Shown here piece by piece: positions 25,693 to 34,300 of a stretch of 64,000 bases of DNA. The stretch spans positions 152,740 to 216,739 of the forward strand of contig JAMPGY010000003.1 of assembly GCA_023663705.1 (NCBI GenBank), in the 5' to 3' direction. Position 1 is the stretch's first letter. Each line of letters opens with the position of its first letter. Under the pieces are notes generated by a model. That model saw only the letters and a program-made list of their open reading frames with translations, did not search any database and was not told the origin of the DNA. The translations under genes were made by a program, and so were the position numbers. The DNA is from Clostridium sp. (GTDB lineage: Bacteria > Bacteroidota > Bacteroidia > Bacteroidales > Bacteroidaceae).

Positions 25693-25988
25693 TATGCAGC
25701 CCCAAATGGGTGCGTGATCATTCATGACACAGCCGCTTCATGTACAGACAAAGACAAAAGAGAAGGAATCCTCTGGCTGACAGACCCGAAGGAACTACCG
25801 GGCAAAATTAGCATACGGCTCTTTTCGGACGGCAAGGCCGGGCCTGCCGGTTACGGCAAAAATCATCCTCGCTCCGCTGCGGTATTTTTGCCGTAAGCCT
25901 TGCCTTTCCGGAGCCGCACGCTGTCATGCCCTTGTAGTTCATCGGGCTGCCAAGCCCGGATATTCAGTAATAAAATAAGACATACGCT
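25693..25988. other. Gap between terminator and PRTRC region
   Basis: It holds the second hairpin repeat. One plus-strand frame reads through to 25896 with fairly protein-like text, but it crosses the terminator and ends inside the hairpin repeat, so I do not call it. Confidence 0.4.
25831..25904. repeat. Hairpin repeat, copy 2
   Basis: Outer stem GGCAAGGC (25831-25838) pairs with GCCTTGCC (25897-25904). Inner stem TTACGGCAAAAAT (25851-25863) pairs perfectly with ATTTTTGCCGTAA (25884-25896). The loop core is nearly the same as copy 1, with compensating changes in the stems. Confidence 0.85.
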
Positions 25989-26198
25989 ATGAGACAGGTC
26001 AGCATGACAGCGGCACAACCGGCGGTGACATTCCCGGTGCCCCAAAAAAGAATCGTCCGGATAGAGAAACCGGTAATCCAGCTTCCACCGAAACGTACCG
26101 GCGGCCCGGTACATATCTCCACTATCCTGAACCCGATAATGGAGATAAGCGGGCATCCCGACCGTAACAGGCTGCTCGCCGCATTGTTCAGCCGGTAA
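25989..26198 (+). CDS. Small ICE protein upstream of the PRTRC genes
   Basis: A 69-residue basic protein (MRQVSMTAAQPAVTF, then RIVRIEKPVIQLPPKRTGG). It lies 37 nt before PRTRC-E on the same strand. The codon pattern looks coding, but no family or motif is recognised. Confidence 0.5.
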   Translation: MRQVSMTAAQPAVTFPVPQKRIVRIEKPVIQLPPKRTGGPVHISTILNPIMEISGHPDRNRLLAALFSR

Positions 26199-26235
26199 AT
26201 TCAGAAGATAACTCAATATTCACCATAAATACCAT

Positions 26236-27258
26236 ATGATCATGTTTTTTCAATCAATGAACGGGATGATGACTCCCGACGTGGACATCACGTTGGTCAT
26301 CCGCAAGTCCGCGGACGGACGCATGGCGGTATCCGTACTGCCGAAGTCAGGCGGTATCAAAAACGAGGCCCAGAACAACATCGTGCCGCTGATGCTCAAT
26401 GGCTCACCTGAGGAACTGGATGCCGGATTCCTCCAGGCGGTGGCAAGCCCGGTGCAGAGGGTATCGGGACTGATAACCAACATGGCGCAGTTCGAGGCTC
26501 AGGCTGACAAGGCCGCATCCTCGGGCAAAGGCACCAAAGACGCGAAAAGCAAAGAGTCCAGGGAGGATAAGGAGAAGCGCGAGAAGTATGACCGACACCT
26601 CAGGAAAGCCAAGGAGCTTATCGAGGCCCGCAAGCACAAGGAGGCTGTGGACTCTCTGACCGAAGCCCGCAAATACGCGAAGACTGCGGACCTCGCATAT
26701 ATCGACGGGCTGCTTGAGGAGCAGAGGAAACTCATGAATCAGGGAGACCTGTTCGCGATGATGGAGGAAACTCAGGGGCAACCTGAGCAGCAGTCTTCAC
26801 AGCCCGTGGCGGCGCAACAGCCGGCCGAGATTCCGGTACAGACACCGGCAGAGCCTGTGCAACAGCAGATACCGCAACCGGTTCAGCAGCATGCGCAGCA
26901 ACCGTCTCCGCAACAGCCATACGGAAATCCCGGCAACGGATATGGCGGGCAGTACGGCTACCGGCAGCCGCAGCAGATGTGGCCGCAGCAACAGCAGTAT
27001 CCCAACGGAGGTGGCTACGGCCAGTACGCACAGCCCGGACAGGGCGGGATGACGCCTCCGGCCAACGGCGCGTATCCGCAGAACGGGCAACAGGCATACC
27101 CGCATCAACCGATGCCGTTCGAGCATGAGATGATGTCGGGAGCGCGGATGGCTGATCCGGATGACGAGCCGCCGTACCGCCCGGAGGAATATGCGGCATA
27201 TCCCGACTTCCCGACATCGATGCTGCAAGGAAACTATGTTCAACCCCAAATGATGTAA
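26236..27258 (+). CDS. PRTRC system protein E
   Basis: A 340-residue protein. Residues 1-80 match PRTRC-E (MTPDVDITLVIRKSADGRM, then NIVPLMLNGSPEELDAGF). Residues 100-175 are a charged helical region (RHLRKAKELIEARKHKEAVD). Residues about 180-340 are a low-complexity Gln/Pro/Gly/Tyr-rich tail, which is probably disordered. The PRTRC families (ParB-related, ThiF-related cassette) were defined by genomic association and have no established biochemistry. First gene of the E-C-F-B-ThiF run. Confidence 0.88.
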   Translation: MIMFFQSMNGMMTPDVDITLVIRKSADGRMAVSVLPKSGGIKNEAQNNIVPLMLNGSPEELDAGFLQAVASPVQRVSGLITNMAQFEAQADKAASSGKGTKDAKSKESREDKEKREKYDRHLRKAKELIEARKHKEAVDSLTEARKYAKTADLAYIDGLLEEQRKLMNQGDLFAMMEETQGQPEQQSSQPVAAQQPAEIPVQTPAEPVQQQIPQPVQQHAQQPSPQQPYGNPGNGYGGQYGYRQPQQMWPQQQQYPNGGGYGQYAQPGQGGMTPPANGAYPQNGQQAYPHQPMPFEHEMMSGARMADPDDEPPYRPEEYAAYPDFPTSMLQGNYVQPQMM

Positions 27259-27262
27259 GATT

Positions 27263-27484
27263 ATGGCACTTGAAATAACAGGACTTAAGCGCGTGTTCAC
27301 ATTCAAGAAAGGCACGACGGCCATGAGACTCGAAGACCCCAATCCGTCTGACAGCCCCGAACGGGTGATGGAGTTCTATGCCAACACCTATCCGGAACTG
27401 ACGACCGCCACCGTGCACGGCCCCACCGTAAAGGACGACGGTGCGGTCTATGAGTTCAAGACGACCATCGGGACCAAGGGATAA
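27263..27484 (+). CDS. PRTRC system protein C (candidate ubiquitin-like protein)
   Basis: A 73-residue protein 4 nt after PRTRC-E. The predicted order is strand (LEITGLKRVFTFKKG), strand (TTAMRLED), helix (SPERVMEFYANTYPEL), strand (TATVHGPTV), strand (AVYEFKTTIGTKG). This is compatible with a MoaD/ubiquitin beta-grasp fold, and it ends in Lys-Gly. A C-terminal Gly is what an E1-like enzyme would adenylate. Such an enzyme is encoded three genes downstream. The family call is solid, the ubiquitin-like role is inference. Confidence 0.88.
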   Translation: MALEITGLKRVFTFKKGTTAMRLEDPNPSDSPERVMEFYANTYPELTTATVHGPTVKDDGAVYEFKTTIGTKG

Positions 27485-27490
27485 GGCGGT

Positions 27491-27655
27491 ATGGAAAAGA
27501 AAACAGAAGACAGGAAACCATGCAGACTCCTGAACGAATCACAGACAGAGCAGCTCGCGCGCCTCATCATAAAGGCGGCGGAACGGCACGTTCATCACGG
27601 AGTATACCGGGGCAGAAGGCTCACAGCACCCAGCGGTGCTGTAATGCTTTTCTGA
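27491..27655 (+). CDS. Possible 54-residue protein overlapping PRTRC-F
   Basis: The ATG lies 6 nt after the PRTRC-C stop. It reads MEKKTEDRKPCRLLNESQTE, then QLARLIIKAAERHVHHGVYR, an amphipathic helical sequence more protein-like than the overlapping frame of the next gene, which is Arg/His/Ser-rich over the same bases. It may be a separate gene, or the real N-terminus of PRTRC-F joined by a frameshift. Confidence 0.5.
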   Translation: MEKKTEDRKPCRLLNESQTEQLARLIIKAAERHVHHGVYRGRRLTAPSGAVMLF

Positions 27656-28611
27656 AATCCACATTCGGGAGCACGGTGCCGCCGTTCATCATCAAGGACT
27701 CCGGCACCGGCTCTGTGAATATAATCACGCAGGAAAACTACAATTTCCTGCGTGATTCATATCTCAGGTATGCCGGACTGCTGAACGTGAAGGCGGAACA
27801 TAATCCATCCGGTTCCTTGAACGAGTGCATCACACAGCTCTATTATGACATGTCGACCATCCTTCCGAAAAAAACAGGCGTGAACATAGAGATGGATGAC
27901 GGCAGGCTGTGCTTCACCTTGTGGAAATACCACCGATGGGGAAGTCTCAGCCTGTATTTCTTTCCGGTCAGCTTCCTGATGAGAATAAACGTGGAGCTGA
28001 GGCGCATAGCGATATCGTTTCTCCACAGGTTCATGCACGCTAACCACATATGCGCCATCACCGATTGTGATGAGAACGCGGATGTGCTGGATTGTGTCCT
28101 TTCCGATTATGAGCCGGATAATGCTGATAAGGGAATATGGAAAGAGCGACGGCGTATCGGGGCTTATCAGTCGGGATATATCCGCAGGCTGTTCGACAGG
28201 ATAGACAGGAGATGCTATCATGGGGATATCCGGGAGGCCCTTGACGGATACATGCCGGCCGACAACCGTGAGAAGGCTCTCATCGATGCCATGAGGGATG
28301 GTTTGCAGTTCCTGAATCCTGCCAGACCGATAATGGACTACGGATATGACCCCTTCCATGAGGAGGAACGCGATTTCCACCCGATCAGGCTCGAACGGCA
28401 GATATGCATGGTCTATGACACCGACGATATAGTGGTCAACACTCTGATAAGTTTCCTGAACGGTGACTATGAGGAATCTTACGAGATTCTTCCTGTATCG
28501 ACCGTCAATCTCTCTCCCGAAACCGAAACGGTGTTCAGGATTGAGGATGATTATCCGGAACGGTTCTTCCAATGGGCCGACAGATTCATACATACACTGG
28601 ACAATATTTGA
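27520..28611 (+). CDS. PRTRC system protein F (start uncertain)
   Basis: 363 codons are open. From about codon 45 the text becomes protein-like (LKSTFGSTVPPFIIKDSGTG), continuing to ENYNFLRDSYLRYAG and a C-terminal FFQWADRFIHTLDNI. The first 44 codons look like out-of-frame reading of the 54-residue frame above, so translation probably begins later, at a non-ATG codon near 27652-27680, or follows a frameshift. Position between PRTRC-C and PRTRC-B supports the PRTRC-F assignment. No catalytic motif is visible. Confidence 0.7.
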   Translation: MQTPERITDRAARAPHHKGGGTARSSRSIPGQKAHSTQRCCNAFLKSTFGSTVPPFIIKDSGTGSVNIITQENYNFLRDSYLRYAGLLNVKAEHNPSGSLNECITQLYYDMSTILPKKTGVNIEMDDGRLCFTLWKYHRWGSLSLYFFPVSFLMRINVELRRIAISFLHRFMHANHICAITDCDENADVLDCVLSDYEPDNADKGIWKERRRIGAYQSGYIRRLFDRIDRRCYHGDIREALDGYMPADNREKALIDAMRDGLQFLNPARPIMDYGYDPFHEEERDFHPIRLERQICMVYDTDDIVVNTLISFLNGDYEESYEILPVSTVNLSPETETVFRIEDDYPERFFQWADRFIHTLDNI

Positions 28612-28612
28612 T

Positions 28613-29314
28613 ATGACAGAGACAAACCAACTGACGAAGGAGATAAATTCCACCCTGTATCCGAAGGCGGTGCTGATTGCCTACACAGGTGAGAATGACA
28701 GGAGCTACTTTCTGGAGCTCCGCGATATAGACGACCACGGGAGAATGAGCGAGGGACGCCCCGTGACAGTAGGGTTCATGGATGAGCTGACCACTGCTTA
28801 TTCAGGAGTATACGACGGTGTGCCGGGTGGAATTGTCCCGCCGAACATGCTATACTGCGACTCCCGCAAGGGCTCGGAAAAGTATATATGGTACAATCCG
28901 CCACGCAGACGCATGATGTATTTTGTGGAAAGGCTCAACATCGAGAACGCGGAATACAATATACCCGGGGTGATATATGTGGCGGTAGGTCAGAGGCTGA
29001 ACATCTATGCCTTCAAAGGTGACGCTCCGACTCCGGACACGGAACTATATGAGGCGCCATTCTTCAATGTCACAGGCGGAAGCGTGTGCATCGGCACAGC
29101 CAATATAGAAAAGCCGGTGCGTCCTACTTTCGTTTCTCTGCTTGAATACCTTGAAAAGAGGTTCTGGCTCACGGAGTTTTCGCATCTCGGAGGCGGAAAG
29201 AACCCCACAAAATCCAATCTGGTAACGGTTACCAAGGCGGCAAGGAACAGGGATTTTGATCTTGACGAGCTAAGACCGATGGAAAATATGAAACTTAAAG
29301 ATATATTGAAATGA
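28613..29314 (+). CDS. PRTRC system protein B (E2-like candidate)
   Basis: A 233-residue protein from MTETNQLTKEINSTLYPKA, one base after the previous stop. The segment APFFNVTGGSVCIGTANIE, with Cys159, resembles the E2 active-site stretch HPNV-x(n)-G-x-I/V-C. It is preceded by strands (YNIPGVIYVAVGQRLNIYAF) and followed by a helix (RPTFVSLLEYLEKRFW), as in the UBC fold. Family identity as PRTRC-B is from context and pattern. E2-like function is inference. The stop overlaps the ThiF start. Confidence 0.85.
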   Translation: MTETNQLTKEINSTLYPKAVLIAYTGENDRSYFLELRDIDDHGRMSEGRPVTVGFMDELTTAYSGVYDGVPGGIVPPNMLYCDSRKGSEKYIWYNPPRRRMMYFVERLNIENAEYNIPGVIYVAVGQRLNIYAFKGDAPTPDTELYEAPFFNVTGGSVCIGTANIEKPVRPTFVSLLEYLEKRFWLTEFSHLGGGKNPTKSNLVTVTKAARNRDFDLDELRPMENMKLKDILK

Positions 29315-30102
29315 TGAAACGGGTGCATTACACACACAGCTACATGCTCAATCCGCAGCATCCTGTCACGGTAAATCTTATCGGTGTCGGCGGAACCGGC
29401 TCACAGGTGCTGACCAATCTCGCGCGTCTTGACATCACGTTGCGTGCGCTGAACCATCCGGGGCTGTTTGTAAGGGTCTATGACCCGGATATTGTCACCG
29501 AGTCGAACATAGGCCGTCAGCTTTTCAGCCCGGCTGATACGGGTCTGAACAAGGCTCAGTGTCTGGTGACCAGAATCAACAATTTTTTCGGCAACGACTG
29601 GAAAGCTGTGCCTCATATGTTTCCGGCTAACACGAAGGACGCACGCACCAATGACATTGCAAACATATTCATAACCTGCACCGACAACACCAAATCGCGC
29701 ATTGACCTGTGGAAAATGCTTAAAAGCGTGCCTGAAAACTCATACACCGATTACAGGACGCCTCTGTATTGGCTTGATTTCGGCAACGCGCAGACAAGCG
29801 GGCAGGCTGTGCTGGGCACCATACCGAAGAAAATAGAGCAACCGGACTCTAAAAAATACAGGACGGTAGGTTCGCTGAAAGTGGTGACCCGGCTCGTGAG
29901 GTATTCCAACGTGAAAGACGATGACTCCGGACCGAGCTGCTCTCTTGCCGAGGCTCTGGAGAAGCAGGATCTTTTCATAAACTCCACACTGGCTCACCTC
30001 GGCTGCAACCTCCTGTGGAAAATGTTCCGTCACGGCATGCTGGAACATCACGGTCTATACCTGAATCTCGCCACTATGAAAGTCAACCCCATATTAATCT
30101 GA
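29311..30102 (+). CDS. PRTRC system ThiF/E1-like protein
   Basis: A 263-residue protein. It has the nucleotide loop LIGVGGTGSQVLTNLARLD, the ATP-contacting SNIGRQLFSPADTGLNKAQ (the N-x2-RQ motif of E1 enzymes), the CTDNTKSR counterpart of the MoeB/ThiF 'TDN-x3-R' motif, and a possible thioester Cys210 in GPSCSLAEALEKQDLF. All adenylation landmarks are therefore present, suggesting an active ubiquitin-like-protein activating enzyme. It starts inside the PRTRC-B stop (ATGA) and ends 17 nt from the convergent RteB-like gene. Confidence 0.9.
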   Translation: MMKRVHYTHSYMLNPQHPVTVNLIGVGGTGSQVLTNLARLDITLRALNHPGLFVRVYDPDIVTESNIGRQLFSPADTGLNKAQCLVTRINNFFGNDWKAVPHMFPANTKDARTNDIANIFITCTDNTKSRIDLWKMLKSVPENSYTDYRTPLYWLDFGNAQTSGQAVLGTIPKKIEQPDSKKYRTVGSLKVVTRLVRYSNVKDDDSGPSCSLAEALEKQDLFINSTLAHLGCNLLWKMFRHGMLEHHGLYLNLATMKVNPILI

Positions 30103-30119
30103 TGCTCCGATTCGGTCTG

Positions 30120-31436
30120 TTATTTTATCCCATATTTGTTCATCTTGCGGTAGAGGGTCGAAGGGTCTATGTTCAGCATTCTTGCCGCTTTTGTCCTGTT
30201 GCCGCCGCAGGATTCCAAGGTTCGTATTATCATGTGTTTTTCAGATTCATCATCCTTTATCGGTCGCAGGGGTATGTCTGTTTCCGGCATGGGTGATAAC
30301 CCGGCTTGCCGGATATTCAGGTCATTACCGTCTATGACAGGTGTTTTTGAAATCAGTACGGCACGGCGGACGCGGTTCTGAAGCTCGCGTATGTTGCCGC
30401 TCCATGTGTGGGACAGCAGCAGACGCTCGGCACCGGTGCTGAATCCGGTGGTCTCCTTGTGCAGTTCCTCTGAGAATTTCTGTCGGAAGAACTCTGCCAG
30501 AGGCAGTATGTCTTCCGGGCTGTCGGCAAGCGACGGCTGGTGTATCTCGAACTCGCACAGCCTGTGATACAGGTCTTCCCGGAAGCGGCCGTCAGCGATG
30601 GCTTTTTCCATATCCTCGTTTGTGGCGGCGACAACACGCACATCTGCACGCCTCTCGCTATGGCTGCCGACCGGCATGTACACATTCTCCTGTAGAACCC
30701 TGAGCAGTGAGGATTGCGCATGGTACGGCAGTGTGCCGATCTCATCAAAAAAAAGTGTGCCACCTCTGGCGGCATCAAAATATCCCTTTTTGTCTGAATC
30801 CGCTCCGGTAAAAGCACCTTTCACATGACCGAAGAACATGGAGGCGACAAGGTCGGGCGGTATGGCGCCGCAGTTCACCGCCACGAAAGGTTCATCCCGC
30901 CTGTGGCTGTTGAAGTGTATGGTGCGGGCTATTGACTCCTTGCCGGTGCCGTTGGCGCCGAGTATGAGCACGGATATGTCGGCGGGAGCGACAAGCTCCG
31001 CCAGATGCATGGCTTCACTGGCTTTCGGACTTGTACGGACAAACATTCGTTCGATGGAGTGCTGTATGGTGGCTACCGGATGTGCCAGTTCCTTGACAAG
31101 CTCGAACAGCCGCTCCCTGTGCACCGGCTTGGGAAGGTAGTCTTTCGCGCCCATCTTTATCGCCCTAACCGCATCCTGATAAGAGGCATAGTCGGTCATT
31201 ATCACCACCGGGATGCCGGGCTTTTCTTTCCGGAGCCATTCCAGAAGTGAAAGTCCGTCACCTTCGGGCAGACGCACATCGGAGAGTATCAGGTCAAAAT
31301 CTGTCCGCCGTATGTGTCTGCGGGCAACAACCGCATCCACTGCCGTGGTCACCTCGTATCCCTCGCGTGTGAGCCAGTCTTTTTGCAACTGCGACAGGGT
31401 CACGTTGTCCTCAACTATCAGTATCCTGCTCTTCAT
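30120..31436 (-). CDS. RteB-like sigma-54-dependent response regulator
   Basis: A 438-residue protein. The receiver domain has the phosphoacceptor Asp in LILSDVRLPEGDG and Lys in YLPKPVH. The AAA+ domain has Walker A GANGTGKES, the sigma-54 contact loop KGAFTGAD, GTLFFDEIG and the Arg finger region RFREDLYHRL. A Fis-type HTH ends the protein (NRTKAARMLNIDPSTLYRKM). In CTnDOT, RteB activates rteC and thereby excision genes from a sigma-54 promoter. The same role for this ICE is inferred. It overlaps the kinase gene by 26 nt. Confidence 0.92.
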   Translation of the reverse strand: MKSRILIVEDNVTLSQLQKDWLTREGYEVTTAVDAVVARRHIRRTDFDLILSDVRLPEGDGLSLLEWLRKEKPGIPVVIMTDYASYQDAVRAIKMGAKDYLPKPVHRERLFELVKELAHPVATIQHSIERMFVRTSPKASEAMHLAELVAPADISVLILGANGTGKESIARTIHFNSHRRDEPFVAVNCGAIPPDLVASMFFGHVKGAFTGADSDKKGYFDAARGGTLFFDEIGTLPYHAQSSLLRVLQENVYMPVGSHSERRADVRVVAATNEDMEKAIADGRFREDLYHRLCEFEIHQPSLADSPEDILPLAEFFRQKFSEELHKETTGFSTGAERLLLSHTWSGNIRELQNRVRRAVLISKTPVIDGNDLNIRQAGLSPMPETDIPLRPIKDDESEKHMIIRTLESCGGNRTKAARMLNIDPSTLYRKMNKYGIK

Positions 31437-33732
31437 ATGTCTTCATTTCCTCTTTTATATCTTTCATGAGATTTCCCATGGCGATCAGCACATCCGCAGC
31501 AGACCGCTCCATCTCAGGTGCAGTGGTGTTCCTGTCCTTCACGGTATTCCACAAGGGACACAGGGCCGATGACAGCCCGAGCATATCCCATACGGGTTTC
31601 ATACGGTGGATGATTGCCGCGATTGCTTTGCGGTTGCCATCATCGGCAGCTTTTCTCAGATTGCCCATATCCTTTGCTGTGGAATCCGCAAGGCTCTGAA
31701 GGATGGCCATGCTGTCAGTGGTGCCAGCAGTCAACCTTGAGAAATCAACCCGGCCTGACTCTGAGTGTCCGAATTGTTTCATTATCATGGAGATGCGTTC
31801 CAGCAGTTCCTGCATGGAGAACGGCTTGAATATGCATCCGGAGAAACCGCTTTTTATCAGCGGTTTGTTCTCATCGTCATCCCTTGCGGTCATAGCCACG
31901 ACCGGAATTGTCCTTGAATTGCCGATGTTTGATTTCCTCAACAGTTCAAGCAGGGCGAATCCGCTGGTGCCCGGCATGTTTATGTCCGTGAGCAGTATGT
32001 CGTGATCCCGTTCCCGCATCGCTTTCACCACATCCTGGGCGGTGGCGCATACGGTGCAGGACACGGAGTTGCGCTCAAGCATCTCGCGTACTATCCCGCG
32101 TTGCAACGGGTCGTCATCTATGACAATGACGTTGCGTGGCAGCCGCAGGGAGCCTGAGCACTGCATGCCACGGTCTTCCGACACCTCTGATTCATCAGCC
32201 GACTGAAGCGGGATACATACGTGGAAGACCGTTCCCTTCCCGATATCGCTCTCCACATCAATCGCGCCTCCAAGCAACGACACCAGCCCTTTGGTGATTG
32301 ACAGTCCGAGTCCGAACCCCTTGACGTCCATGGCATCGTCAGCCCGCTCAAACGGCATGAAGATTCGTTCCACCGTTTCATCAGACATCCCGCAGCCGGT
32401 GTCGCTGAAATCCATTCTCAATATTCCGTCCGAATATGAGGCCGAGAAACTGACCGTACCGGATTGGGTGAACTTGACAGCGTTGGAGAGTATGTTGTCC
32501 GCTATTTGCTCCAGACGGTCCTCGTCACCGCGCACTGTCACATCCGCGTCCTTGAATTCATGGACGAATAGCAGACCCTTGTCATTAATGACCTGTGCGG
32601 CACCCAATGCGATCCTGTCGAGCAGGGAGTTGAGCCGGAACGGGATGTTGTTGGGCGTTTCCTTGGCCTCGTTCAGACGGTAGACATCCAGCAGATTGTT
32701 AAGCAGGTGCACCACATGCCTGCACAGTATGCGCGCGTTGTTGAGATACCCGTCCCGTTTCTTCTTGTCGCGGGTGTCAATGGCAAGTTCGGCGCTGCCG
32801 CTTATCACGTTCAGGGGACCGCGTATGTCGTGCGATATCGTAAGGATTATCCTCTTGCGCATTTCCAGCAGAGCGTTATTCTGCCGGATGCTGTCCTCAA
32901 GCTTGCGCCTGTCACGCTCCCTCTGCAACAGGTCGCGGTGTATTATGCCGTATGATGCAAGTAGCATCAGCAGTACGAATACTGTCAGTATTCCGATGTC
33001 GCGGTACGATTTCTCACGGGTTTCGGCTATGTCTCGTTCCCGTTCAGCGAGCATATCCTGCGCTTTCCCGTCAAGATAGCTTATCAGCTCCTGCATCCGT
33101 ATGTTCAGGTGGCGGTTACGGCGTGCAAGACTGTCAGCATGAGCCTTCAGCCTTTCATTCTGCGCTTTACGCTCGGCCATCAGTTCCCGGTTGAAACTGT
33201 AGAGCATCGAGGTGGTAGCCGTGGGTTTCGGCTGTTCTTTCTTGCCGAATATGCCGAGAAAGCCCTTGCGCCTGGCCTTCTGCGGCTCTTCACGTGTGCT
33301 CTGGCGCACGATTACCGGAAGTTTGTTAGCCATCTCGTCGCCCAATGCTTTCTGCCTGGTGTATATATCGGCGAGCTCACAGAGTTTGTTTTCCTTGGCA
33401 TCAAGCATCGCTCTCAAGCTGTCTATGTCAGCAGCCTCTGACACGAATATCCGGCTGAACGCGCATAATATGCTGTCAATGTGAAATCTTTGCGACCTGT
33501 ACATTTTCTTGTCTTCATCGCTCCATTCCAGGGCGGTCTCTCCGAGCATCGAAAGTGCGGCAAGACGCATGTTCAGTTCGTTTATATCCCGGCGCAAGCT
33601 GTTGGCCGACCGGTTTTCCTCGTCCATAAGTGCCAGCGTGTTTTCCTCGTTGTAATAGGCATACCCGATGGCGGCGGTAAGCATGAGGATAAGGATATAG
33701 CCAATCAGGATTGGCAGCCGGGAGATTCTCAT
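31411..33732 (-). CDS. RteA-like hybrid sensor histidine kinase
   Basis: A 773-residue protein. Two membrane segments (ILIGYILILMLTAAIGYAYY and ILTVFVLLMLLASYGII) flank a coiled-coil sensor region. The HisKA box has His in ILTISHDIRGPLN. ATPase boxes are DNILSNAVKFT, DTGCGM and GFGLGLSI. A C-terminal receiver (VIVIDDDPLQ, ILLTDINMPGTSG) and an Hpt-like domain (AIIHRMKPVWDMLG) complete a phosphorelay. It is upstream partner of the RteB-like regulator, with overlapping genes. The signal is unknown. In CTnDOT the pair sits behind tetQ, which is absent here. Confidence 0.9.
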   Translation of the reverse strand: MRISRLPILIGYILILMLTAAIGYAYYNEENTLALMDEENRSANSLRRDINELNMRLAALSMLGETALEWSDEDKKMYRSQRFHIDSILCAFSRIFVSEAADIDSLRAMLDAKENKLCELADIYTRQKALGDEMANKLPVIVRQSTREEPQKARRKGFLGIFGKKEQPKPTATTSMLYSFNRELMAERKAQNERLKAHADSLARRNRHLNIRMQELISYLDGKAQDMLAERERDIAETREKSYRDIGILTVFVLLMLLASYGIIHRDLLQRERDRRKLEDSIRQNNALLEMRKRIILTISHDIRGPLNVISGSAELAIDTRDKKKRDGYLNNARILCRHVVHLLNNLLDVYRLNEAKETPNNIPFRLNSLLDRIALGAAQVINDKGLLFVHEFKDADVTVRGDEDRLEQIADNILSNAVKFTQSGTVSFSASYSDGILRMDFSDTGCGMSDETVERIFMPFERADDAMDVKGFGLGLSITKGLVSLLGGAIDVESDIGKGTVFHVCIPLQSADESEVSEDRGMQCSGSLRLPRNVIVIDDDPLQRGIVREMLERNSVSCTVCATAQDVVKAMRERDHDILLTDINMPGTSGFALLELLRKSNIGNSRTIPVVAMTARDDDENKPLIKSGFSGCIFKPFSMQELLERISMIMKQFGHSESGRVDFSRLTAGTTDSMAILQSLADSTAKDMGNLRKAADDGNRKAIAAIIHRMKPVWDMLGLSSALCPLWNTVKDRNTTAPEMERSAADVLIAMGNLMKDIKEEMKTYEEQDTDS

Positions 33733-34300
33733 ATTATACAGTGTTAGGACGACAATGACACAGGAGGATCCTGCAATGACATGATTATGGAGATTATGTC
33801 CCGAGATTTCTGTTCACGGGCTCCACTATGTGCGATTTTCTTTGCCTTTACATTGTTCATTGTGCTGATTGTTTATATTATTATATGTAAAATTAGTGAA
33901 TTATCTTCAATTACGGATAATATGCCCTCTGAATTTTTAATAATCGGCTGCCAATCATATGCAAAGCTAACCATTTTTTAGAGATAAACGCCTGATTGGG
34001 TGTGAATAGTATATACAATACATGCAATCCAATATACGCACATGCACACTTTGGATGCAAACTTGTTTCAACATAGTGCAATAAGCCATTGCATCCTGCG
34101 AGACACTCTCGCAAAATGCAATACCATTAAATCTCCTCCTACTTCCTGTTGAAATTTTTATTTCACTGATATTCTGATGAATATCGGCGACTTGCCATGT
34201 CATGCAGTGTTATTGGCACACCTTTAGCCAATCATATAGTATAACCTGTTGCGCAACACGGTGTGAACGAATCATTCATTACACTTAAAACAGACCAGTT
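33733..34300. promoter_or_regulatory. Divergent control region between rteA-like gene and the HTH trio
   Basis: A 568-nt AT-rich region with no gene. A perfect 12-bp palindrome TGTTGCGCAACA (34247-34258) lies 43 nt before the first HTH gene and could be an operator. No perfect TAnnTTTG box is obvious for either direction, which would fit activator-dependent promoters. Confidence 0.45.

Noticed and set aside
25366..25896. 176-codon frame ending in the hairpin repeat
   Set aside because: It overlaps the membrane protein gene out of frame, crosses a terminator hairpin and ends inside the repeat. Its last part (after 25640) looks partly protein-like but I cannot support it.
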